Shown here piece after piece: positions 10,758 to 20,686 of a DNA stretch of 64,000 nucleotides. Under the pieces are notes generated by a model. It made no database searches. It was not told where the DNA came from and was given only the letters and a program-made list of their open reading frames with translations. Position numbers and translations under genes: made by a program. Within the stretch, counting starts at the first letter, position 1. Each line of letters opens with the position of its first letter. Source of the stretch: Okapia johnstoni (lineage: Eukaryota; Chordata; Mammalia; Artiodactyla; Giraffidae); assembly GCA_024291935.2 (NCBI GenBank), contig JAGTYA010000024.1, positions 7,936,001-8,000,000 of the forward strand. The letters are read 5' to 3'.

Positions 10758-12891
10758 TGGCTCAGATCATGAACTCCTTATTGCCAAATTCAGACTTAAA
10801 TTGAAGAAAGTAGGGAAAACCACTAGACCATTCAGGTATGACCTAAATCAAATCCCTTATGATTATACAGTGGAAGTGACAAATAGATTTAAGGGACTAT
10901 ATCTGATAGAGTGCCTGATGAACTATGGACAGAGGTTCGTGATATTGTACAGAAGACAGGGATCAAGAAAATCCCCATGGAAAAGATATGCAAAAAAGCA
11001 AAATGGCTGTCTGAGGAGGCCTTACAAATAGCTGGAAAAAGAAGAGAAGCAAAAAGCAAAGGAGAAAAGGAAAGATATTCCCATGTGAATGCAGAGTTCC
11101 AAAGAATAGCAAGGAGAGATAAGAAAGCCTTCCTCAGGGATCAATGCAAAGAAATAGAGGAAAACAACAGATTGGGAAAGACTAGAGATCTCTTCAAGAA
11201 AATTAGAGATCCCAAGGGAACATTTCATGCAAAGATGGGCTCGATAAAGGACAGAAATGGTATGGACCTAACAGAAGCAGAAGGTATTAAGAAGAGGTGG
11301 CAAAAATACACAGAAGAACTGTACAAAAAAGATCTTCATGACCCAGACAATCACGATGGTGTGATCACTCACCTAGAGCCAGACATCCTGGAATGTGAAG
11401 TCAAGTGGGCCTTAGAAAGCATCACTACGAACAAAGCTAGTGGAGGTGATGGAATTCCAGTTGAGCTATTTCAAATCCTGAAAGATGATGCTGTGAAAGT
11501 GCTGCACTCGATACGCCAGCAAATTTGGAAAACTCAGCAGTGGCCACAGGACTGGAAAAGGTCAGTTTTCATTCCAATCCCAAAGAAAGGCAATGCCAAA
11601 GAATGCTCAAACTACCACACAATTGCACTCATCTCACATGCTAGTAAAGTAATGCTCAAAATTCTCCAAGCCAGGCTTCAGCAATATGTGAACCATGAAC
11701 TTCCAGATGTTCAAGCTGGTTTTAGAAAAGGCAGAGGAACCAGAGATCAAGTTGCCAACATCCACTGGATCATCGAAAAAGCAAGAGAGTTCCAGAAAAA
11801 CATCTATTTCTGCTTTATTGACTATACCAAAGCCTTTGACTGTGTGGATCACAATAAACTGTGGAAAATTCTGAAAGAGATGGGAATACCAGACCATCTG
11901 ACCTGTCTCTTGAGAAACCTGTATGCAGGTCAGGAAGCAACAGTTAGAACTGGACATGGAACAACAGACTGGTTCCAAATAGGAAAAGGAGTACGTCAAG
12001 GCTGTATATTGTCACCCTGCTTATTTAACTTATACGCAGAGTACATCATGAGAAACGCTGGGCTGGATGAAGCACAAGCTGGAATCAAGATTGCTGGGAG
12101 AAATATCAATAACCTCAGATATGCAGATGACACCACCCTTATGGCAGAAAGTGAAGAAGAACTAAAGAGCCTCTTGATGAAAGTGAAAGAGGAGAGTGAA
12201 AAAGCTGGCTTAAAGCTCAACGTTCAGAAAACTAAGATCACGGCATCTGGTCCCATCACTTCGTGGGAAATAGATGGGGAAACAGTGGAAACAGTGTCAG
12301 ACTTTATTTTTTGGGGCTCCAAAATCACTGCAGATGGTGATTGCAGCCATGAAATTAAAAGACACTTGCTCCTTGGAAGGAAGGTTATGGCCAACCTAGA
12401 TAGCATATTGAAAAGCAGAGACACTGCTTTGCCAACAAAGGTCTGTCTAGTCAAGGCTATGGTTTTTCCAGTGGTCATGTATGGATGTGAGAGTTGGACG
12501 ATGAAGAAAGCTGAGCGCCGAAGAATTGATGCTTTTGAACTGTGGTGTTGGAGAAGACTCTTGAGAGTCCCTTGGACTGCAAGGAGATCCAACCAGTCCA
12601 TCCTAAAGGAGATCAGTCCTGGGTGTTCATTGGAAGGACTGATGTTGAAGCTGAAACTCCAATACTTTGGCCACCTCATGCAAAGAGTTGACTCATTGGA
12701 AAAGACCCTAATGCTGGGAAGGATTGGGGGCAGGAGGAGAAGGGGACAACAGAGGATGAGATGGTTGGATGGCATCACTAACTCGATGGACATGGGTTTG
12801 GGTAAACTCCGAGAGTTGGTGATGGACAAGGAGGCCTGGCGTGCTGCGATTCATGGGGTCGCAAAGAATCGGACACGACTGAGCAATTGAA
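10758..12891 (+). mobile_element. Young sense BovB LINE with long open reverse-transcriptase frame
   Basis: This 5'-truncated BovB (2.1 kb) sits inside an older antisense BovB and is flanked by CTGATTTG at 10750-10757 and 12892-12899. From about 10911 to 12890 the frame is open for about 659 codons. RT motifs are intact: motif [10 protein letters not shown] (residues 302-310), motif B RQGCILSP (362-369) and the catalytic YADD (404-407). The upstream coding part is in another frame (10801-10910), so a small deletion lies near 10900. The endonuclease region is missing, so it is not autonomous. Confidence 0.92.
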
Positions 12892-13450
12892 CTGATTTGA
12901 TCTCCTGGCAGTCCAAGGGAATCTCAAGAGTCTTCTCCAGCAACACAATTCGAAAGCATCAGTTCTTTGGCGCCCAGCTTTCTTTATGGTCCAACTCTCA
13001 CATCCATACATGACTACTGGAAAAACCATAACTTTGACTATACGGACCTTTGTCTGCAAAGTGATGTCTCTGCTTTTTAATATGCTGTCTAGGTTTATCA
13101 TAGCCTTCCTTCCAAGGAGCAAGTGTCTTTTAATTTCATGGCCGCAGTCACTGTCCACGGTGCTGTTGGAGTCCAAGAAAATGAAATCTGTCACTGCTTC
13201 CACTTTTTCCCCTTCTATTTGCCATGAGGTGATGGGATTGGATGCTATGATGTTAGTGTTTTGAATGTTGAGTTTTAAACCAGCTTTTTCATTCTCCTCT
13301 TTCACCTTCATCAAGATGCTCTTCAGTCCTTTTTCACTTTCTGCCATTAGAGTGGTATCATCTGCATATCTGAGCTTGTTGATAATTCTCCCAGCAATCT
13401 TGATTCCAGCTTGTTATTCATCCAGCCCAGCATTTTGCATGATGTACTCT

Positions 13451-13653
13451 ACTGGTGCAATGGTAAAGAATCCACCTGCTAATGCAGGAGATGCAGGAGA
13501 CATGGATTCAATCCCTGGGTCAAGAATATCCCCTGGAGGAGGCAGTGGCAACCCACTCCAGTACTCTTGCTGGAAAAATTCCATGGACAGAGGAGCCTGG
13601 CAGGCTACAGGGGTGGTAAAGAGTCAGACACGACTGAGTGATTGAGCACACAC
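13451..13653 (+). mobile_element. Bov-tA SINE nested in antisense BovB
   Basis: It is flanked by ACTCT at 13446-13450 and 13654-13658. The BovB reads continuously when it is removed. Confidence 0.8.
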
Positions 13654-13740
13654 ACTCTGCATACAAGTTAAATAAGCAGGGTGACAATATACAGCCTTGT
13701 CATACTCTTTTCTCAATTTTGAAGCAGTTGTTCCTTGTTA

Positions 13741-14150
13741 CAGCATGTATCAGAATTTCATTACTTTTTAGGGCTGGATAATATTCCATTGTGTGTATAC
13801 AGCTTCCTTTTTTTTTTTTTTTATTCATTCATCCATCAATGGACACTTGGGTTGTTTCCATCTCTGCCTATTGTGAATAATGCTGCTAGAACATTGGTAT
13901 ACAAATATCTGTTTAAGTGCCTGTTTTTCCATCCTTTGGGGCGTAACCCAGCTGGATTATATGATAATTTTATATTTAACTTTCCAAGGAAGCACCACAC
14001 TGTTTTCCAGAGCAGCTGTACTACTCTCTATTCCCACCAGCAATGTACAAAGATTCCACCCTCTCCATATCTCCTCCAGGGCTTGTCATTTTCTGTTTTT
14101 AATAGTAGCCATCCCAATGGGTGTGAAATTGCAGAAGGTTTTGATATATA
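13741..14150 (-). mobile_element. L1 fragment, right part of interrupted copy
   Basis: Antisense L1 3'-region motifs: aatattccattgtgtgta, ggttgtttccatctctgcc, ccaccagcaatgtacaaag. It ends about 180 bases before the KDF1 coding exon. Confidence 0.8.
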
Positions 14151-14328
14151 GGTTAGAGCACAGAGAGAATTTCCTCTTTGGGGAAGCAAGGGGACAGGGT
14201 TCATGGGCATACTTGGGCCCATCCACATCATAGACTCCAGAAGCCAGAAGTCGGAAACTCCTTAGGTCTCAGCGCAGGCGCGTGCCCCAACCTCTGACAC
14301 TGTCTCCCTCCTGGCCTCTCCCTCATAG

Positions 14329-14360
14329 GCGTCTGGCTACAGCAGACCATGCAGTGAGCC
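14329..14360 (+). other. KDF1: KDF1 exon 2 5' UTR with two-codon upstream ORF
   Basis: The acceptor is at 14327-14328. The 32-nt leader before the KDF1 start contains ATG CAG TGA at 14349-14357, which ends three bases before the main ATG at 14361. The upstream ATG has A at -3; the main ATG has G at -3 and C at +4. Confidence 0.7.
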
Positions 14361-16804
14361 ATGCCCCGCCCCGGACACCCCCGCCCATCATCCGGGCCCC
14401 CACGCTTGGGACCCTGGGAGCGGCCAGCAGAACTATGCCTGGAGACCTACGATGAACCATCCCGGGCCCCATCGAGCCGCCGCACCCGCAGGCCAGACCC
14501 CAAGGACCCCGGGTGCGACGGGCCCGAAAGCCTTACCTTCATCTCTGGCTCTGCCGAGCAGACTCCCGAGCCCCCTGCCTGCTGCCTGCTCTGGCGACCC
14601 TGGGTGTGGGACTGGTGCCGGGCGGCCTTCTGCTTCCGCCGCTGCCGGGACTGCCTCCAGCGCTGTGGGGCCTGTGCGCGGGGCTGCAGCCCCTGCTTGT
14701 CCTCGGGGGACTCCCCTGAAGGGGCCACCGAAGCCAACTGGGTCAAGGAGCACAACGGCGTGCCCCCCAGCCCTGACCGTGCGCCTCCCAGCCGGCGGGA
14801 TGGCCAGCGGCTCAAGTCGGCCATGGGGAGCAGCTTCAGCTACCCCGACGTCAAGCTCAAAGGCATCCCGGTGTACCCCTACCGCAGCACCACCTCCCCC
14901 ACCCCCGACGCGGACTCCTGCTGCAAGGAGCCGCTGGCTGAACCCCCACCCATGCGGCACAGCCTGCCCAGCACCCTCGCCAGCAGTCCCCGGGGCTCCG
15001 AGGAGTACTACTCCTTCCACGAGTCGGACCTGGACCTGCCCGAGATAGGCAGTGGCTCCATGTCCAGCCGAGAGATTGACGTGCTCATCTTCAAGAAGCT
15101 GACAGAGCTGTTCAGTGTACATCAGATCGACGAGCTGGCCAAGTGCACCTCAGACACTGTGTTCCTGGAGAAGACCAGTAAGATCTCGGACCTTATCAGC
15201 AGCATCACCCAGGACTACCACCTGGATGAGCAGGACGCTGAGGGCCGCTTGGTGCGCGGCATCATTCGCATCAGTACCCGCAAGAGCCGCGCCCGCCCAC
15301 AGACGGCAGAGGGGCGCTCAAGCCGGGCGGCCGCCCCAGCTGTGGCCGCCCCAGATAGCGGCCACGAGACCATGGTGGGCTCAGGGCTCAGCCAGGATGG
15401 TAGGTGGGGTGCCACGGCCCGAGGGGCGGAGTGGAGGAGGCTTTGGCCAGGGAGGGTTACACCGGGCTCTTTGGCCGCTGTGGATCCATCCCTCAGCTGG
15501 TCCCAGCTTTTCCTCCTCCTGGTTCTCTGGTCCTCTGCGTCCCCTCGCAGGCTCCTTCTGTCCCCCGCTGCTACCTGCCAGAGGGGCGTCCAGGCCTAGC
15601 CAGCTAGTCTGGTTAACAAGACCCAGGTACCCATATGAATTTGGACCTCTGACCTGTGCTGGCCTAACCAAACCCCCCATCCACCACTGCACAGACAGAC
15701 AGACAGACACACACACACTCCCTCCGTGTCATTTTTTAAACATCATTTCTCTATACACACACACACACACGATGTTTCTCTAACCCAACACGTGTGCACA
15801 CATACACACACACACTCCGTGTTGCTTTTTAAACATCATTTCTCTACATACACACACACACACGCACACACACACGCACACACACACACGATATACAGAC
15901 ACCCTCTGTGTCGCTTTTTAAACATTTCTCTACACATGCACACACGATGTTTCTCTAACCCAGTGTGCGCACGCACACACACACACACACACACACGATG
16001 TTTCTCTAAGCCAGCCCAGGGCTAAGACGTGGGGAGTGAGATTGAAAGGACATGATAATGACCACTGCCCCTCCTGTTGCCTCACTAGAACTCACGGTGC
16101 AGATCTCCCAGGAGACGACCGCAGATGCCATTGCCAGGAAGCTGAGACCCTATGGAGCCCCAGGTTTGGTCCTGACGTGATGAGGAGTGCGGAGAGGAGA
16201 GGGGACAGCCCTCGCGGCCCCCAACCTGCCCCTCTCCCAGCTTCCTCCTGGGGTGGGTGAGGATGGGTTCAGAAAGGGAGGAGAGGCCCGAGCCGCTTCT
16301 TACCCTATCCCCTTCCTGCAGGCTGGCTCAAAGATTCTGCTGGGAGAGATTCAGGGGGATGCCCCTGAGCCAGGAGGTGGGCAGGTGCCTAGAGCCTCTG
16401 AATCTGAACCCCAGTCACTGGAGAGGAAAGTGGAGGGCGGGGGAGGCGGGAACCCACTGGTGCTGAAAAGGCACCCTGTGTGGGTTTTACCACTATCTTC
16501 TTGGCTTGCACAAGCCCCTGGAAGCAGGGTCATTCCCCTTTACAGGGAGCAAGACTGGGGTTGAGAGAGGCAAAGAAGCTGAGTGGCTCACCCAGCCAGG
16601 ATCAGACTGATCCGGGCTCGAGTCCCCCTGTTTCTTCTCAGCAGGTTGTTCCCTACCGGAGGGTTTTGCATGAACCCCTCCCCATCTCTGAGCCTCTGTT
16701 TCCTCCTTCCTTCCCCCCCAGGATACCCTGCCAGCCACGACTCATCCTTCCAGGGCACCGACACAGACTCTTCAGGGGCCCCCCTGCTCCATGTGTACTG
16801 CTAA
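14361..16804 (+). CDS. KDF1: Keratinocyte differentiation factor 1, complete (3 coding exons)
   Basis: KDF1 restrains proliferation and promotes differentiation of epidermal keratinocytes; human mutations cause ectodermal dysplasia (family knowledge). Coding exons are 14361-15399, 16089-16163 and 16722-16804; each junction has GT/AG, and the joined frame gives 398 residues, exactly the human length. The exon carrying the start begins at 14329 after a pyrimidine-rich acceptor. The protein starts MPRPGHPRP and ends APLLHVYC. Visible parts are a basic proline-rich N-terminus, a tryptophan/cysteine-rich stretch at about residues 74-112 with many Cys, a Ser/Pro-rich middle, and a conserved core with the motif SREIDVLIFKKLTELF. 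The first coding exon is very GC-rich. Reading through its donor would add a frame of about 66 codons without similarity to KDF1, so the splice is preferred. Gene order KDF1-NUDC supports the assignment. Family identity is near certain from direct recognition of the protein. Confidence 0.96.
15690..16012. repeat. Compound CA microsatellite/minisatellite in KDF1 intron
   Basis: Roughly three copies of a ~95-base unit are seen: TCCGTGT, then GCTTTTTAAACAT, TTTCTCTACA, a (CA)n run, and GATGTTTCTCTAACCCA. Units differ in CA length. It ends 75 bases before the exon at 16089. Confidence 0.85.
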
Positions 16805-17990
16805 CCCTCGCCAGGCCCAGTGCTGCCACCCCATCTGAGAGAAGTGCAGTCTACAGCATGAAGAGGAGGACCAGAGGCCCCTGTGTGGGAGGCAAGGCCG
16901 TGAGCCCAGAAGCAGCGACCACTCTGGCTCCTCCCGCCTTGGCTGAATGGTTCCTGAGCCATATGCATTTCACTGGGCTGTGGTGCCCACGTTCCCCCGG
17001 GGTCCCCCGCTGACCTGGCCCCTGCCTGGGCCTGTTCCTTCCTGCCCAGTCTTCAGGAGGCCTGGGTCATGGAAAGCAAAAGCTGAGGAGGGGACTTCTG
17101 GGATTGAATCCCGACTCCACCCCCATAATATGCTCCCCCTGTAACATACAACCCATAATCTATCATGCAGTCCTCCCCCTCCCCAGGACAGGGGGCAGAG
17201 GGGGTAACAGCTCAAAGAAGCTTGTCTTAAATGTATTGGGTTTGAGGGCAGGCAGGACCTCTGTCTGGAACTCTGTGGGCAGTGCCCATTCCATGTTATG
17301 TTCTGTTGAGCAGTTAGGTTCTCGGCTGGTGTTCTACATACTAACGTGACCATAGTACAGAGTTAATAGATATCTGTCTGCTCATTTTGGCTGTGATGCT
17401 GTCCTTTCTGTCGCTTTTGCCTGACTGCTGCCTGGAGCAGACCACGCAGAGCATCCAGCCTGGCTTAGTGCTGTGGGGTTGAGGTCAGAAGGCTAAACTC
17501 AGAGCGGCAAGGCCCATCTCTCAGATTCATCACGGTGAGTTCCAGGAGATCGAGACAAGTGCAGTGTCTGTACCTTAGAAGGATTTACCAAGTGGCTTCT
17601 GTCATGGTTGAGAGGTCCGTCTAGGCAGGCCTTTTGCCCCAACTCACTGCCCACAGGTGGGCCTGCTTCTGGCCATCCCTGCAGTTTCCCCAAACCCTAA
17701 GTGCATGTCAGCCCCCACCCACCCCCGCCTCAGACCTGCGGCTCCGCCCATCTCTCCCTGGGGCTGACAGCACTGAGGATCAGTGGTGTCTTCTCGGCTC
17801 TCCCAACAGTCCTAGGGTGGGGTCATTCTTTCACAGGGGCTGGGGCTTAGGGGTGTTAAGGAATTGAGTGGGTCACATACTAGTAACTGTGGCTCTGTAC
17901 CCAGAAGCTGGCCTCTTGGCACTTTTGCCCCCAAGCTGGCAAACTGACCTAGAAGCCAGATCCCGTGTGGACATCAGAGCTCAGCTGGGT
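16805..17990 (+). other. KDF1 3' UTR and KDF1-NUDC spacer
   Basis: The segment has single-copy-looking sequence without recognised repeats. The first ~600 bases are probably the KDF1 3' UTR. No convincing gene is seen in the rest. Confidence 0.5.
17365..17370 (+). terminator. KDF1: Candidate KDF1 poly(A) signal (AATAGA variant)
   Basis: There is no AATAAA in the 600 bases after the KDF1 stop. AATAGA at this position, followed by a T/G-rich stretch (ctgctcattttggctgtg), is the best candidate for the 3' end of the mRNA. Confidence 0.35.
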
Positions 17991-17992
17991 TC

Positions 17993-18305
17993 AGAAAAGT
18001 GAAAGTGAAAGTCGCTCAGGCGTATCCGACTCTTTGCGACCCCACGGACTGTATAGTTAATGGAATTCTCCAGGCCAGAATACTGGAGTGGGTAGCCTTT
18101 CCCTTCTCCAGGGGATCTTCCCAACCCAGGGATCAAACCCTGGTCTCCCGCATTGCAGGTGGATTCTTTACTAGCTGAGCCACAAGGGAAGCCCAAGAAC
18201 ATTACGGTGGGCAGTCTATTCCTTCTCCAGGGGATCTTCCCAACCCAGGAATCAAACCGGGGTCTCTGCACTGCACGCGGATTCTTTACCAACTGAGCTA
18301 TGAGG
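17993..18305 (-). mobile_element. Bov-tA SINE with duplicated tRNA-like module
   Basis: The region ggggatcttcccaaccca ... attctttac is present twice in tandem (about 18110-18195 and 18220-18305). Confidence 0.8.
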
Positions 18306-18651
18306 GTTCAGAAGGCTCCTGCTACTCCTCACACAGTGGTGTGTTTGTCCTCAGTGAGACCAGAGAAGGCCCACCAGCCAAGCCCTGATAAAGCTAGGTG
18401 TCTGCGATCCCTCTCTGCAACCGCTTCACCTGCAGCCACCCCCACAGTCCTTTTAACTGTCCTCATGGGCACCCTTTGGAAAGTTGACTAGACAAACTAC
18501 TTGTCTATTCAGTTTCCTGTTGGACACACAGGATGGTCCCTGTGGCCGTTACCACAGGCTCAGTACCAGTGATAGAACTGGCCCCTCTCCTTAGGCTCTG
18601 CTGTTCCATCCAGGTCATGGCCCTCTGTGATTGAAAATAACCACAGGCCAG

Positions 18652-18978
18652 GAATTCCCTGGCAGCCCAGTTGTTAGGACTTTGCTCTTCCATTGCTTCC
18701 CTGGTGGCTGTACCTGCCTGCAAAGCAGGACACCCGGGTTCGATCCCTGAGTCAGGAAGATCCCCTGGAGAAGGGAATGGCAACCCACTCCAGTCTTCTT
18801 GCCTGAAGAATTCTATGGACAGAGGAGCCTGGCGGACTACAGTCCATGGGGTCACAAAGAGACACAACGGAGCAACTTTCACTTTCGCTACAAGGGGCAT
18901 GGGTTAGGCCCCTGATCGGAGAGCTGAGATCCCACACAGTGCCACAGTGTGGCCACCAAAAAAAAAAAAAAAAAAAAT
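18652..18978 (+). mobile_element. CHR SINE interrupted by a Bov-tA SINE
   Basis: The CHR head (attccctggcagcccagttg) is separated from its tail (gcccctgatcggagagctga, poly-A 18958-18976) by a Bov-tA at about 18695-18890. Confidence 0.75.
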
Positions 18979-19062
18979 GGTGAAGAAAATGACTATGGGG
19001 CAGTGGAGCCCCGGGATATCACTGGACAGAGGAGTCATGCTACAGCCCTTACACCTTAGCCT

Positions 19063-19585
19063 TGGCCCTTGTTCAGTCACTAAATTGTGTCCGGCTGTTT
19101 GCAATCCCACAGACTGCAGCACGACAGGCCTCCCTGTCCCTCACCATCTCCCAGTTTGCCCAAGTTCGTATCCATTGAATCGGTGACACCATCCATGTCG
19201 TCCCCTTCTCCTCCTGCCTTCAATCTTTCCCAGCATCAGGGTCTTTTCCAGTGAGTCAGCTGTTTGCATCAGGTGGCCGAAGTACTGGAGCTTCAGCTTC
19301 AGCATCAGCCTTTCCAGAGAATATTTAGGGTTGAGTTCCCTTGACTGTTTTGATCTCCTTGCTTCCCAAGGGACTCTCAAGGGTCATTTCTACTACCAGA
19401 GTTTGAACTTATCAATCCTTCGGCTCTCTGCCTTTTTTACGGTCCCACTCTCACATCCATACATGACTACTGCAAAGAATATGGCCTTGACTATATGGAC
19501 CTTTGTCAGCAAACTGTTGTCTTTGCTCCTTAATACACTGTCTAGGTTTGTCACAGCTTTCCTGCCAAGAAGCAATCTGAGAGCT
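19063..19585 (-). mobile_element. BovB LINE fragment
   Basis: The reverse BovB 3' end runs from tgttcagtcactaaattgtg to ccaagaagcaatct and is decayed. Confidence 0.8.
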
Positions 19586-20495
19586 TAGAAAATGGGCCTC
19601 TGGGGCCAAAGCTTTTTTTGAGCCCCATTATCTAAGCTCAGCCTTGGGAACCACTACTGGCATTCCCAGAAAAAGGGGTTTGTAAGTTTGATAAACAGAC
19701 AAAGCCAAATACTGCATAGCTTAAGTCTTTAACAAGCTATTCTGAGATGCCAAAAGGACAGATATGCTGTGTCCCAAAAATTCAGGGGTCACCTGTGGCT
19801 CACAGGGCATAGTACGCTGGGCAAGTGAACCCTTTCTTCTTGTTACCATAACCTCTATGGCACTCTGCACTGTGACCTGTACTTCCTGCCAAAGGGGGGC
19901 AAGGGTCAGCTCTGGTGGCTGGATTGGGGCAAAAGAGAACACCTCTCTAGCCCTAGCACAGCCACAGGGGCTCACTCTGAGAAGCCCTAAAATCTGCAAG
20001 GGTCCAGGTCAAAGACACAACAGGCTCCAATGAGCTTTCCCCTGCCTTCCCAGCCAGATCCCCACCACACACATAGCCAGCCCATCTGAAGCCTAGGTGG
20101 TGCCCCTAGCCTTTGCTGCTCTCTGCCTCTGGGTAGTAGTGTGTAGTTTTAGAAACCCTTGCTCCACGACTGGAGGACAGACCCAGTGCAGTGGGAAACT
20201 GTCTCAGAGCTGAAAACGGAATCAAGTCAGGCTGGTCTTAAACGCTGCTGAGTCATGGGCACCTTGAAGCATCTGACATATGTTTGATGCCTGTAACCCC
20301 TTTTGTTCAAAATCACACACAGACTAAAAGCCTTGTCTGAATCCTCTAAGTAATGAGAAACTGAGCCCAGGAAGGGGCAAGGACTTGCCCTAGATCACAT
20401 GGCAGACCCTGGGTGAGTAAGCAAGCCCCCAGGTCCCAGCAGCAGGTCTAAGAGGCCTGAGGAAGAGAGGACAGGAGTGGAACTAGGTAAATGGT

Positions 20496-20501
20496 TTTAA
20501 T
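20496..20501 (-). terminator. NUDC: NUDC poly(A) signal (ATTAAA)
   Basis: On the minus strand ATTAAA lies about 190 bases after the TAG stop. It is the common variant signal and the only good candidate nearby, so the 3' UTR is inferred to be about 200 nt. Confidence 0.6.
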
Positions 20502-20686
20502 GTGTAACAGCAGGCCAAGACCCCCCAAGGCCCCAGCCCTTCTCCCATGATGGCCTGGGACCTGTGTGTGCCGGCCAGCCCCGTGCCTGCCCTGGCCCTG
20601 CGGCCCACCAGTCCCAGGGAGGGTGGGAGAGGAAAGTGGGGGGCTGGGAGCTCAGCCTGGAGAGTTCAGGGGAGCAAACCCAGGGG

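Larger units (their letters stand above)
10448..13735 (-). mobile_element. BovB LINE inserted into L1 (host of further insertions)
   Basis: The antisense BovB occupies 10448-10757 and 12900-13735. It is flanked by TGTTA at 10443-10447 and 13736-13740. Its own body is split by a sense BovB and by a Bov-tA. Confidence 0.8.

Noticed and set aside
14433..15122. Minus-strand 229-residue frame opposite KDF1
   Set aside because: It is antisense to a clearly identified coding exon and low in complexity.
15400..15599. KDF1 frame continuing past the exon 2 donor
   Set aside because: The spliced form gives exactly 398 residues matching the family; the read-through tail has no similarity.
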